Positions 44,339 to 52,925 of a stretch of 64,000 nt of DNA are shown piece by piece (position 1 is the first letter of the stretch; each line of letters begins with the position of its first letter). The notes below the pieces were generated by a model that had not been told where the DNA came from, made no database searches, and was given only the letters and a program-made list of their open reading frames with translations. This stretch comes from Actinomadura macra NBRC 14102 (GTDB lineage Bacteria > Actinomycetota > Actinomycetes > Streptosporangiales > Streptosporangiaceae), in assembly GCF_001552215.1 (NCBI RefSeq), contig NZ_BCQT01000010.1, positions 124,001 to 188,000 on the forward strand. Direction: 5' to 3'. The position numbers and the translations under genes were made by a program.

Positions 44339-44778
44339 TCACTGAGGATCGCAGGGTCTTCTTCCAGCCACCTGACCCAACGCGGAAGCATGCGCATCGG
44401 GGGGTGGATGGCATAGATGGTGCCCACAGTGAGGCTGCACAACGCCAATCCGATGACTGGAACCATCAGCAACAGTGGCACCGGATCGAGGAGTGCGTTC
44501 AAGCCCCCGAGCGCAACCATCAGCAGCGCCGCGCCCGCCTGCCACGGCACGGCGAGTGGCATGAATCGCGACTTGTAGCGGTCGGGATACCAGGCGCGCC
44601 ACCGGCCCTGGAAAGCCAGGATTCCGGCCACGATGGCGCCGACCAGAACGACCACGATGACGACGGCCGCCAGGGCCACCGGCGGCCTGTCCGTGACACT
44701 CTCTCCACCTGCGGCCGTCCAGGTCTTTGCTGCGCCAGCGCGGGCCAGGAGCAGGGTGGTGTCTGGTCGCGCGGTCAT
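44323..44778 (-). CDS. Module A: small membrane protein
   Basis: A 151-residue protein with about three hydrophobic segments: PPVALAAVVIVVVLVGAIVAGIL, then AGAALLMVALGGLNALLDPVPLLL, running into VPVIGLALCSLTVGTIYAI. The C-terminus is short and acidic. No named family is recognised. Its start overlaps the stop of the YbaB-like gene by four bases, so the two are coupled. The 169-residue membrane protein at 50513 occupies a comparable place in module B, though I see no clear sequence similarity. Confidence 0.65.
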   Translation of the reverse strand: MTARPDTTLLLARAGAAKTWTAAGGESVTDRPPVALAAVVIVVVLVGAIVAGILAFQGRWRAWYPDRYKSRFMPLAVPWQAGAALLMVALGGLNALLDPVPLLLMVPVIGLALCSLTVGTIYAIHPPMRMLPRWVRWLEEDPAILSDPDHD

Positions 44779-45227
44779 CGGCTGGTGGGGGGTAGGCCGA
44801 GGTTGCGCTGGAGCTCTTCGATCATCGCCTGGGAGCGCTGCCCCACCTGCTCGAACATCCCCTGCATCTCGGTGAGCGACTTCTTCAGCGCGTCCTGGTC
44901 CTTGAGCGCGTCCATGGGGTCGGTGGTGTCGCCGTACTCCCTGGACGTGATCTTCTTTACCTGCGCGTCGAGATCCTGGCGGGCTCGCCGTGCGGTCTCC
45001 TGGAGCGCGGCGGCCAGGTCCTCGGCCCCCATCCGCAGCGCGCGCGGATCGATCCTGATCTCCGCGAGCGGGTCCTCGGCGGTGCTCGTGATCGCGACGC
45101 GTCCGTCCGCCGATTCGGCCCGTCCCTGGAGTCCGGCCATCTGTTCGCGGACTAAGGCGAGCTTGGCCATCCGTTCCTGGGACTGGCGCATCAGGTCCCC
45201 GAGATCGAGGCCCTCTGGTCCGAACAT
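44775..45227 (-). CDS. Module A: YbaB/EbfC-like protein
   Basis: A 150-residue protein with the YbaB/EbfC layout. A first helix (MRQSQERMAKLALVREQMAGLQ) is followed by strands with the Ser-rich ESADGRVAITSTAEDPLAEIRIDP and a second long helix (LAAALQETARRARQDLDAQV). A C-terminal helical extension is not typical of nucleoid-associated YbaB. YbaB-like proteins linked to ESX loci, such as those around ESX-1, are thought to be Esp-type accessory factors. The paralogue at 51086 shares RAESSDGHV and the same extension. It starts divergently from eccC across 169 bp. Confidence 0.78.
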   Translation of the reverse strand: MFGPEGLDLGDLMRQSQERMAKLALVREQMAGLQGRAESADGRVAITSTAEDPLAEIRIDPRALRMGAEDLAAALQETARRARQDLDAQVKKITSREYGDTTDPMDALKDQDALKKSLTEMQGMFEQVGQRSQAMIEELQRNLGLPPTSR

Positions 45228-45290
45228 TGGATTCTCCCCGCGGGATTTACCGTTGCCGAGTCGGTGGCGAAAATAGTCCCATAATCGGGT

Positions 45291-45362
45291 GTACGGCGTC
45301 TCGGCCGTACAGGATGATGATCACGGGTGTGCGGGGGCGTATGACCCGTATGATGACGGGTC
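45291..45362. promoter_or_regulatory. Two 7-6-7 inverted repeats in the eccC upstream region
   Basis: GTACGGC-N6-GCCGTAC (45291-45310) and GACCCGT-N6-ACGGGTC (45343-45362) are both perfect. Both fall in the 169-bp gap between the YbaB-like gene and eccC. A CATAAT element at 45280-45285 could be the eccC -10, which would place the first repeat at the transcription start and the second in the leader about 35 bases before the GTG. They may be operators or RNA hairpins; no regulator gene is adjacent. Confidence 0.55.
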
Positions 45363-45396
45363 GCGACGCCTGACGTCCACGAGGGGAGCCCTGCCA

Positions 45397-48300
45397 GTGA
45401 GCACCGTACTGGTCCGGCGGAAGGAACGGCGCAAGCCGCCGGAGATGCCACGGGGCGAGGTCCTGCTGGAGTCGCCGCCGGAGTTGCCGGAGGTCGTCAC
45501 CGACGGTTTCCGCAATGTGCTGACGTTCCTGCCCATGGCCGCGGGCTCGGGCGCGATGGCGTTCATGTTCCTGAACCCCAACTCCAACCCGCTGCAGATG
45601 GTGGCGGGCGGGATGATGGGCCTGTCGATGTTCGGCATGATGTTCAGCCAGGTCGGGCAGCGCAGCGGCGAGCGCAAGTCCAAGCTGAACGGTGAGCGGC
45701 GCGACTACCTGCGCTACCTCGGGCAGGTCCGGGCGAAGGTCCGCAAGGCCGCCGCGCAGCAGCGCGAGGCGCTGGAGTGGTACAACCCCGATCCGGCGCG
45801 GCTGTGGTCCATCGTGATGAGCTCGCGGCTGTGGGAGCGGCGCCCGGACGATGCCGACTTCGCGCAGGTTCGGGTGGGTGCCGGGCCGCAGAAGCTGGCC
45901 GTCCAGCTGATCGCGCCGGAGACCAAGCCGATCGAGGACCTCGAACCGATGAGCGCGGGGGCGCTGCGGCGGTTCATGCGGACGCATTCGACCGTTCCCG
46001 CGTTGCCGGTTGCGATCAACCTGCGGTCGTTCTCGCGCATCTTCCTGTCCGGGGATGTGGACGCGTCGCGGGGGATGCTGCGCGCGATGCTGATGCAGAT
46101 CGCCTCCTTCCACTCCCCCGATGACGTGCGCGTCAGCGTCTGCACGTCGCAGGAACGGCTGCCGAACTGGGATTGGCTGAAGTGGCTGCCGCACGCCCTG
46201 CACCCCACCGAGCACGACGCCGCCGGGCAGGTCCGGCTGATCGCGCCGACGATGACGGAGCTGGAGGTGCTGCTCGGCCAGGAGATCAAGGACCGCGCCC
46301 GGTTCGTGGCCGGACGCCCGTCCAGCGACCTGCCCCTGCACGTGATCGTGGTGGACGGCGGCATGGCGTCCTACGACTCGCAGATCGCCGCCGACGGCAT
46401 CGAGGGCGTCTGCGTGATCGACCTCGCGCAGACCGTCGGCTACACCACCGAGGCCGGGACGCTGCGGCTGAACGTCACCGCCGACCGCGTCCACATGCTG
46501 CGCAAGGACCGGGCGGGCAAGGACGTCCCGACCTCGATCGGCGCACCCGACAAGGCGGGCATTCCGCAGGCCGAGAGCCTCGCCCGTCAGATCTCCCCCT
46601 TCCGGACGAGCGCGAACGACACGACCGAAGAAGAGGACGTGCTGTCGGGCAACATGACGCTGACCTCACTTCTCGGCGTCGAGAACGCCTACGCCGTCGA
46701 CCCGGCGCGGGTGTGGCGGCCGCGCGCGCAGCGCAACCGGTTCCGGGTGCCGATCGGCCTGGACGCCGAGGGCCGTCCCATCGAGCTCGACATCAAGGAG
46801 TCCGCGCAGGGCGGCATGGGACCGCACGGCCTGTGCATCGGCGCCACCGGGTCCGGCAAGTCCGAGTTGCTGCGCACGCTCGTCCTCGGGCTGGCGATGA
46901 CGCACGCGCCCGACATCCTCAACTTCGTCCTGGTCGACTTCAAGGGCGGCGCGACCTTCCTCGGGATGGACGGCCTGGAGCACGTCTCGGCCGTCATCAC
47001 GAACCTGGAGGACGAGCTGCCGCTGGTCGACCGCATGTACGACGCGCTGCACGGTGAGATGGTGCGCCGCCAGGAGTACCTGCGTGCCATGGGGAACTAC
47101 GCCTCGCTGCGCGACTACGAGAAGGCGCGGCTGGACGGCGCGAACCTGCCGCCGATGCCAACGCTGTTCCTCGTCCTGGACGAGTTCTCCGAGTTGCTGT
47201 CCGCCAAGCCCGACTTCGCCGAGCTGTTCGTCATGATCGGACGGCTCGGCCGCTCGCTCGGCGTCCACCTTCTGCTGGCCTCGCAGCGGCTGGAGGAGGG
47301 CAAGCTCCGCGGGCTGGACACCCACCTGTCGTACCGGATCGGCCTGCGGACGTTCTCGGCGATGGAGTCCCGGGTGGTGCTGGGCGTGCCCGACGCCTAC
47401 GAGCTGCCGCCGGCCCCCGGCAACGGTTACCTGAAGTTCGCCACCGAACCGATGGTGCGGTTCAAGGCCGCGTACGTGTCGGGCCCGGTGGACGAGCAGC
47501 CCAAGCAGGACGAGGGCAGGCAGGGCAGCCAGATCGCCGCGCAGATCGTCCCGTATCTGCCGGGCTACATCCGGCCGCAGGTGATCGAGCAGCAGGCCGA
47601 GCCCGAGCCCAAGCCGGAGGAGAACAAGAACCAGGCGTCGCTGTTCGACGTGGTCGTCGGGCAGCTCGCCGGGCACGGCGCGCAGGCCCACCAGATCTGG
47701 CTGCCGCCGCTGGACGAGCCGCCCGCGCTGAACGAGATGCTGCCGCAACTCCAGGTCACCCAGGAACACGGCCTCACCACGGCCGGCTGGGAGGGCCGCG
47801 GCAAGCTGTACGCGATGGCGGGCATCGTCGACAAGCCGTTCCACCAGCGCCGCGACCCGTACTGGCTGGAGCTGTCCGGCGGCGCCGGGCATGTCGGCAT
47901 CGCGGGCGGCCCGCAGAGCGGCAAGTCCACCACGATCCGGACGCTGATCGCGTCGCTCGCGCTCACCCACACCCCCGCCGAGGTGCAGTTCTACTGCCTG
48001 GACTTCGGTGGCGGCGCGCTGGCCGCGCTGGCCGAACTGCCCCATGTCGGCGGCATCGCCACCCGGCTGGACGCCGACCGGGTCCGCCGGACGGTCGCCG
48101 AGGTCAGCGGCCTGCTGGAGCAGCGGGAACGGGAGTTCGCCGAGCGCGGCATCGACGGCATCGCGACCTACCGGCGGATGCGCGCGTCCGGCGAGCACCC
48201 CGGCGACGGCTACGGCGACGTGTTCCTCGTCGTGGACAACTGGCTGACGCTCCGCCAGGACTACGAGGCCATGCAGGACACCATCACCCAGCTCGCGGCG

Positions 48301-49371
48301 CGCGGCCTGGGCTACGGCATCCACGTGATCGCCTCGACCAACAAGTGGACGGAGTTCCGCAGCAACGTCCGCGACCTGCTCGGTACCAAGCTCGAACTGC
48401 GGCTCGGCGACCCGTACGAGTCGGAGATCGACCGCAAGCTCGCCGACAACGTCCCCGAGGGTCGTCCCGGCCGGGGCCTGTCCCGCGACGGGTTCCACTT
48501 CCTTACCGCCGTCCCGCGCATCGACGGCGGCGGCGCCGACGAGTCGCTGAACGACGGCGTCCTGAAGATGTGCCAGGCGATCACCGAGGCATGGCACGGC
48601 CAGCGCGCGCCGCAGGTCCGGATGCTCCCGGACGTCCTGCCGCTGTCGTCGCTGCCGTCCCCCGCCGAGACCGGGATGCGCATTCCGATCGGTATCGACG
48701 AGGACACGCTGTCGCCGGTCTACCTGGACTTCACGCAGGACCCGCACTTCCTGATGCTCGGTGACGCCGAGTGCGGCAAGTCCAACCTGCTCCGGCACAT
48801 CGCCACCGGCATCACCAGCCGCTACACCCCGGACCAGGCGCGGATCATCTTCATCGACTACAGCCGGTCCCTGCTGGACGTCGCCAACACCGAGCACCAG
48901 ATCGGCTTCGGCGCCTCCGCGCCCGCCGCGACGTCCCTGGTCAACGACATCCGCGGCGCGATGATGCAGCGCCTCCCACCCGCCGACCTCACCCCCGACC
49001 AGCTCCGCTCCCGCTCCTGGTGGACGGGCTCCGAGCTGTTCCTCATCGTCGACGACTACGAGATGGTCGCCACGTCCGACAACCCCCTGCGCCCGCTGGT
49101 CGAGCTGCTCCCGCAGGCCCGCGACATCGGCCTGCACATCATCCTCGCCCGCGCCATGGGCGGCGCCGGACGCGGCATGTTCGACCCTGCCCTCACCCGC
49201 ATCAAGGAGATGGCCTCACCGGGGCTGCTGATGTCCGGCAACAAGGACGAGGGCATACTTCTCGGCAACGTCAAGCCCCACAAGCTCCCCCCGGGTCGCG
49301 GCTACCACATCGACCGCCGCACCGGCACCCGCCTGATCCAGACCGTCCACAACGAGGAAGCCGGCCGGTAG
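45397..49371 (+). CDS. eccC: T7SS core ATPase EccC (fused EccCa-EccCb)
   Basis: The motor and substrate-recognition ATPase of the type VII system. Two hydrophobic segments near the N-terminus are followed by three FtsK/SpoIIIE ATPase domains. Walker A motifs begin at about residues 482 (GATGSGKS), 837 (GGPQSGKS) and 1122 (GDAECGKS). Walker B-like strands are FVLVDFKGG, YCLDFGGG and IIFIDYSR. All three P-loops keep the Lys. The gene is a single fused frame, unlike the split EccCa/EccCb of ESX-1. I chose GTG at 45397 because GAGGGGAG lies nine bases upstream and STVLVRRKERRKPPEMPRGE is a usual EccC N-terminus. Paralogous modules lie on both sides. Confidence 0.96.
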   Translation: MSTVLVRRKERRKPPEMPRGEVLLESPPELPEVVTDGFRNVLTFLPMAAGSGAMAFMFLNPNSNPLQMVAGGMMGLSMFGMMFSQVGQRSGERKSKLNGERRDYLRYLGQVRAKVRKAAAQQREALEWYNPDPARLWSIVMSSRLWERRPDDADFAQVRVGAGPQKLAVQLIAPETKPIEDLEPMSAGALRRFMRTHSTVPALPVAINLRSFSRIFLSGDVDASRGMLRAMLMQIASFHSPDDVRVSVCTSQERLPNWDWLKWLPHALHPTEHDAAGQVRLIAPTMTELEVLLGQEIKDRARFVAGRPSSDLPLHVIVVDGGMASYDSQIAADGIEGVCVIDLAQTVGYTTEAGTLRLNVTADRVHMLRKDRAGKDVPTSIGAPDKAGIPQAESLARQISPFRTSANDTTEEEDVLSGNMTLTSLLGVENAYAVDPARVWRPRAQRNRFRVPIGLDAEGRPIELDIKESAQGGMGPHGLCIGATGSGKSELLRTLVLGLAMTHAPDILNFVLVDFKGGATFLGMDGLEHVSAVITNLEDELPLVDRMYDALHGEMVRRQEYLRAMGNYASLRDYEKARLDGANLPPMPTLFLVLDEFSELLSAKPDFAELFVMIGRLGRSLGVHLLLASQRLEEGKLRGLDTHLSYRIGLRTFSAMESRVVLGVPDAYELPPAPGNGYLKFATEPMVRFKAAYVSGPVDEQPKQDEGRQGSQIAAQIVPYLPGYIRPQVIEQQAEPEPKPEENKNQASLFDVVVGQLAGHGAQAHQIWLPPLDEPPALNEMLPQLQVTQEHGLTTAGWEGRGKLYAMAGIVDKPFHQRRDPYWLELSGGAGHVGIAGGPQSGKSTTIRTLIASLALTHTPAEVQFYCLDFGGGALAALAELPHVGGIATRLDADRVRRTVAEVSGLLEQREREFAERGIDGIATYRRMRASGEHPGDGYGDVFLVVDNWLTLRQDYEAMQDTITQLAARGLGYGIHVIASTNKWTEFRSNVRDLLGTKLELRLGDPYESEIDRKLADNVPEGRPGRGLSRDGFHFLTAVPRIDGGGADESLNDGVLKMCQAITEAWHGQRAPQVRMLPDVLPLSSLPSPAETGMRIPIGIDEDTLSPVYLDFTQDPHFLMLGDAECGKSNLLRHIATGITSRYTPDQARIIFIDYSRSLLDVANTEHQIGFGASAPAATSLVNDIRGAMMQRLPPADLTPDQLRSRSWWTGSELFLIVDDYEMVATSDNPLRPLVELLPQARDIGLHIILARAMGGAGRGMFDPALTRIKEMASPGLLMSGNKDEGILLGNVKPHKLPPGRGYHIDRRTGTRLIQTVHNEEAGR

Positions 49372-49462
49372 AGCCCGGTTGTTCCGCCGCCGGGCCCGGT
49401 GGCATGATCTACGCCCAGGAACGCTCCCGACGATTGACTGCGCACGCGCGTGAGGAGTCCGT

Positions 49463-49774
49463 ATGGCACCCCCCAGCGAGAAGGAAATCAAATTTAAAGG
49501 CCCGGCACTTCGGAAGCTGGGGGCCGATATCGAGAAATCTGCGGACAGCGTGCTGAAGCCGGCCAGAACCCAGCTGGACGGTATCGGGGTGGGTTATCCG
49601 GGCTTCAGTGTCGTCGGTATTCCGCTCGCTTTGGCGCACACCGTCATCGGGAACCAGGCGTCCCAGCAGATCGAGAAGGCATCGACGCAGATAAAGTCAT
49701 GGCGCGTCGCACTCGATAAGACGGCCAGAACCTGGGAGAACGCCGAGTCCAAGTCCGAAACCCAGGCCAACTGA
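49463..49774 (+). CDS. Module B: small ESX-like helical protein
   Basis: A 103-residue protein without signal peptide. IKFKGPALRKLGADIEKSAD opens the first helix and a Gly/Pro loop (IGVGYPGFSVVGIP) sits in the middle. A long helix (NQASQQIEKASTQIKSWRVAL) ends the chain. Size and fold pattern match ESX/WXG proteins although W-x-G is missing. It is a paralogue of the helical half of the 42888 product. It lies 91 bp after eccC and 14 bp before the WXG-like membrane protein, its likely partner. Confidence 0.78.
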   Translation: MAPPSEKEIKFKGPALRKLGADIEKSADSVLKPARTQLDGIGVGYPGFSVVGIPLALAHTVIGNQASQQIEKASTQIKSWRVALDKTARTWENAESKSETQAN

Positions 49775-49788
49775 CGGGAACGACCACC

Positions 49789-50451
49789 ATGAGCGTCTAT
49801 GCGGCCGGTCTGCCGATGCACAGCGCCGGCCTCGGCATGACCATCGCCTCGAACACCATCCTGCCCGCCGGGATCCCGCTGAGCGTCGCCTTTCTGCTGA
49901 CCCTTTCGAACGCGGGGCAGATCGACGCGGCGGGCACCCAGTGGCAGGACGTCGCCAAGAAGCTCGACGGCTTCAAGGACGAGCTGGAGAAGATCAAGAA
50001 GCTGCCCGAGGCCGACTGGACGGGCGACGACCGCCGCGCCTTCGACCTGGCCGTCACCAAGTACGAGTCCGAGCTCAAGAAGCTCAAGGACTCCGTCGAC
50101 ATGATCGGGACCGTCATGCACGGCGCGGCCCTGGTCTACTTCCTCCTCGACATCCTCGTGCTCGCCGTCGGCATCATCCTGCTCTACATGGCCGTCGTGG
50201 CCTGGGCGTACATGTGCGTGCCCTTCGGCCAGGCGGTCGCCGTCAGCTTCAACGCGGCCGTCGCCGCGAAGGTCGCCGCGATCCTGCCGACCATCGCCAC
50301 GTTCAAGGCGGGCGTCACGGTGGTCGCCGCGTTCCTCGGCACGATCGCTGCCGTGGTCGGCGGCACCTACGGCATGAGCTTCGTCAACCTCGGTGTGGGC
50401 GAGCCGGACTTCACGCAGGCGTCGGTCGAGATGCCCGAGGCGCCGGGATAG
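49789..50451 (+). CDS. Module B: WXG-like membrane protein
   Basis: A 220-residue protein. A hydrophobic N-terminal segment (ILPAGIPLSVAFLLTLSNAG) precedes a helical domain with ADWTGDDRRAF, a W-x-G turn, and KYESELKKLKDSVDM. Hydrophobic helices follow at about 105-140 and 155-195. The order of parts matches the 43358 product, although the C-terminal tail of that protein is absent here. It is probably co-expressed with the 103-residue protein upstream. Function unknown. Confidence 0.75.
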   Translation: MSVYAAGLPMHSAGLGMTIASNTILPAGIPLSVAFLLTLSNAGQIDAAGTQWQDVAKKLDGFKDELEKIKKLPEADWTGDDRRAFDLAVTKYESELKKLKDSVDMIGTVMHGAALVYFLLDILVLAVGIILLYMAVVAWAYMCVPFGQAVAVSFNAAVAAKVAAILPTIATFKAGVTVVAAFLGTIAAVVGGTYGMSFVNLGVGEPDFTQASVEMPEAPG

Positions 50452-50512
50452 ACCGGGAAGAGGGTCCCGCATCAAGGATCAGCCGACTCAGCGGAACGGA
50501 TGTGGATCGATC

Positions 50513-51022
50513 ATGGCTTTGGTCGCCATCGTCGTCATCGGCGTGCTGCTCATCGCCTTGCTCATCGGTCTCGCCTGGCTGGCGGTGAGCCTCGGGTGGT
50601 TCGCGGTGAAGGGAAGCAGGGCGGTCACCTCGCCCCGCGCCTTCGCCGAACTCGCCGCGAGCGAGGGCCTGACCTACGCGGAACGGGACGAGGGGCTGCC
50701 GCGCAGCCTCTCCCCCGTGCTGCCGGAGACCTTCGACAACACCGTGGCGCTGGACGTGCTCCGCGCGCACGTTCAGGGCCGCGATGTGACCATCTTCCGC
50801 TACCCCGGCAACGCGGGAGGCTCCGTGAGCGTCTGGGCGGTGCCCGTCGATCCGGCCGCGACGCACGGGAACGCGCAGCTCACCGCGTCCTTGAACACTC
50901 GCTACCCCTCCTCGTGGACGATCCACGGGGGGTTCCTTCAGACGTGGAACGCGAAGGTGAAGCACCGGCCCCGCGTTCTGCTCACCGAGGCGCAGTTCCT
51001 CGTACGCGCCCTCGACGGATAA
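50513..51022 (+). CDS. Module B: single-pass membrane protein
   Basis: A 169-residue protein that starts with a membrane helix (ALVAIVVIGVLLIALLIGLAWLAV). An alpha/beta soluble domain with an aromatic patch (VTIFRYPGNAGGSVSVWAVPVD and WTIHGGFLQTWNAKV) follows. No named family is recognised. I chose ATG at 50513 because the in-frame extension upstream is Arg-rich and covers the end of the previous gene. The gene converges on the YbaB-like gene. Confidence 0.68.
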   Translation: MALVAIVVIGVLLIALLIGLAWLAVSLGWFAVKGSRAVTSPRAFAELAASEGLTYAERDEGLPRSLSPVLPETFDNTVALDVLRAHVQGRDVTIFRYPGNAGGSVSVWAVPVDPAATHGNAQLTASLNTRYPSSWTIHGGFLQTWNAKVKHRPRVLLTEAQFLVRALDG

Positions 51023-51085
51023 CGACCGCAGCCGCCCGTCTCCCGGCCTGACTCGGCTACGGCCAGGGGAACGAGCGAGCGGCCG

Positions 51086-51541
51086 TCAGAGCCCCAGCTT
51101 GCGACGCATCTTCTCGACTTCCGTGAGCGCGTCGTTGAGCGCGTTGCCGAGGCTGTCCTGAATCTCCTTGATCTTCGCGTCGGACTTTTCCGGGTCCGTG
51201 ACGAAGTCCATGGGATTCTCGCCCTCGCCTTCGAACATTTTCCGCATCTGCGCGTTCAACTGCGCCTGCATGTCCTGGGCGGCTTCCTGGATCACTTTCT
51301 TGATGCTCTCGGCGAGATCCACCGACGCCATCTTCATGACCCGCGGATTGAGCTCCAGCTCGGTCAGCCCACTGGTGGCGCTGAAGGCGGCCTTGACGTG
51401 ACCGTCCGACGATTCCGCCCGGCCGACGACCGTGCTCAGTTCCTCCTGCATCCCGGACAGCTTGGCGGCCTTCCGCTGCGCGTCCGCGATCGCCTTGTCC
51501 GGGTCGATGTTCTCGAGATCCCCTAGTCCGGCGCTCATCAT
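51086..51541 (-). CDS. Module B: YbaB/EbfC-like protein
   Basis: A 151-residue YbaB-type protein. Helix DPDKAIADAQRKAAKLSGMQEEL is followed by strands (GRAESSDGHVKAAFSATSGLTELELNP), then a long helix (LAESIKKVIQEAAQDMQAQLNAQMRKM) and a C-terminal helical extension. It is a paralogue of the product at 44775. The ribosome site AGGAGG directly abuts ATG at 51541; the second ATG three bases on is an alternative. The mycosin-2 gene lies upstream on the same strand, 90 bp away. Confidence 0.8.
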   Translation of the reverse strand: MMSAGLGDLENIDPDKAIADAQRKAAKLSGMQEELSTVVGRAESSDGHVKAAFSATSGLTELELNPRVMKMASVDLAESIKKVIQEAAQDMQAQLNAQMRKMFEGEGENPMDFVTDPEKSDAKIKEIQDSLGNALNDALTEVEKMRRKLGL

Positions 51542-51631
51542 CCTCCTGCCACCCTGAGCTTGTGCTGCACACATATCCCGTGCTGCGCACATCCTAACGT
51601 TGATCTTCGCAATACCCTGGATTGACCAGGG

Positions 51632-52792
51632 TCAGCTGCCGGGGCGCCAGTTGCGGCGGCGGCCGGCGGGGATCACCAGGGCGGCCGTGCCCACACCGAG
51701 CGCGGCGATCAGGGCGACGGCGGCTATGGACAGGGCGAGGGTCTTGCCCAGGTCGTCCTGCGGCGGCGGCTGGTCGAGCGAGACGGGTTGGGCGCCGGGG
51801 AGGACGGCAGGGGCGCCGCCGGTGGAGACGGTGGTCACTGCGCGCAGGGGGTTCACCACACCCGAGCCGGTGCCCTGCACCTGGGCGCCGTCCGCGGTCT
51901 GCTCGATGCGCTCCTTGACCTGGAGGTAGGTGAGTTTCGGGTTGAAGGAGCGGATCAGGGCGGCGGTGCCGGCGACGTAGGGGGCGGCGAGGCTGGTGCC
52001 GTCGTCGACCTTGTAGGCGTTGCGCGGCCAGGTGCTGATGACCGCCTGGCCGGGTGCCGTCACGGTGACCGGGGTCACCGTGTTGGAGAAACCGGCGAGC
52101 TTCCCGTCCTTGGAGAGGGCACCCACCGAGATCACGCCCGGGTAGCCGGCGGGGAACGCCTTCTGCGGGGTCTGCTTCGTCTGGTCGGTGAGGTTGCCCG
52201 CCACCGACACGATCACCACGTCACGCTGCTGGGCGTAGTGGACGGCGCTCCGCAGCTCGGGTAGATCGGGTGACTGGGACGAGATGTTGATGACCTTGGC
52301 GCCGAGGTCGACCGCCTTGCGGATGGCGAGCGGGGCCCAGCGCGAGTCGTTGCCCTGGGCCTTGGTGGCCATCTTCACCGAGATGAGCTGGGCCTCGGGC
52401 GCGACGCCGACGAACGAGATGCCCTGGGCGCGCATGTCCCGGCCGCCGATGATGCCGGCGACCTGGGTGCCGTGGCCCACGCAGTCCTGCAGGCCGCCCT
52501 TGGTGACGTCGTAGGACGCGACGTGCCCGCGCAGTTGCGGGTGGCTGGTGTCCACGCCGCTGTCGACGATTGCGACCTTCACGCCCGTGCCCCGGGTGTG
52601 CGTCCACGCGTCGACGTAGTTCAGGCGCTCCTGCGGCCAGAGCTGACGCGGGAGCTGGTTCGCGGGGCTGCCGTAGACGAGGGGGTCCTCGCATGCGGCG
52701 GCCAGCGCGGGCGCGGTGTGCAGCAACGGGACGAGGGTGCCACCGAGCGCGGCGGTCACTGTGAGCGCCAGTGTCGCCTTGCGTCGCCGCAC
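51632..52792 (-). CDS. mycP: Second mycosin, T7SS subtilisin-like protease
   Basis: S8 protease with signal peptide (about residues 1-33), N-terminal extension, Asp77 (VAIVDSGVD), His107 (CVGHGTQVAG) and Ser of DDGTSLAAPYV at about 267, so the triad is complete. A C-terminal helix (LALSIAAVALIAALGVGTAALVI) anchors it and the cytoplasmic end is short and basic, which is the standard mycosin layout. GTG at 52792 has GGGAGG five bases upstream; upstream in-frame sequence is less likely coding. Its divergence from the mycosin at 35561 (short tail, different extension) suggests separate roles rather than a recent duplication. Confidence 0.92.
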   Translation of the reverse strand: MRRRKATLALTVTAALGGTLVPLLHTAPALAAACEDPLVYGSPANQLPRQLWPQERLNYVDAWTHTRGTGVKVAIVDSGVDTSHPQLRGHVASYDVTKGGLQDCVGHGTQVAGIIGGRDMRAQGISFVGVAPEAQLISVKMATKAQGNDSRWAPLAIRKAVDLGAKVINISSQSPDLPELRSAVHYAQQRDVVIVSVAGNLTDQTKQTPQKAFPAGYPGVISVGALSKDGKLAGFSNTVTPVTVTAPGQAVISTWPRNAYKVDDGTSLAAPYVAGTAALIRSFNPKLTYLQVKERIEQTADGAQVQGTGSGVVNPLRAVTTVSTGGAPAVLPGAQPVSLDQPPPQDDLGKTLALSIAAVALIAALGVGTAALVIPAGRRRNWRPGS

Positions 52793-52925
52793 TTTTCCTC
52801 CCGGGCCTGGCCGAGCATGAGCAACAAGCACATTACCGGCCGGTGTGCGTTGTGGAGGCGGCCGATACGACACAACGGTCGCAGTCGATGATCTCCGTCA
52901 CGGGAGAGGTATTACCATTCGGCGG

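Noticed and set aside
46666..49137. Open frame of over 800 codons opposite eccC
   Set aside because: It is the antisense shadow of a well-supported core T7SS gene and encodes a low-complexity Val/Gln/Arg-rich chain.
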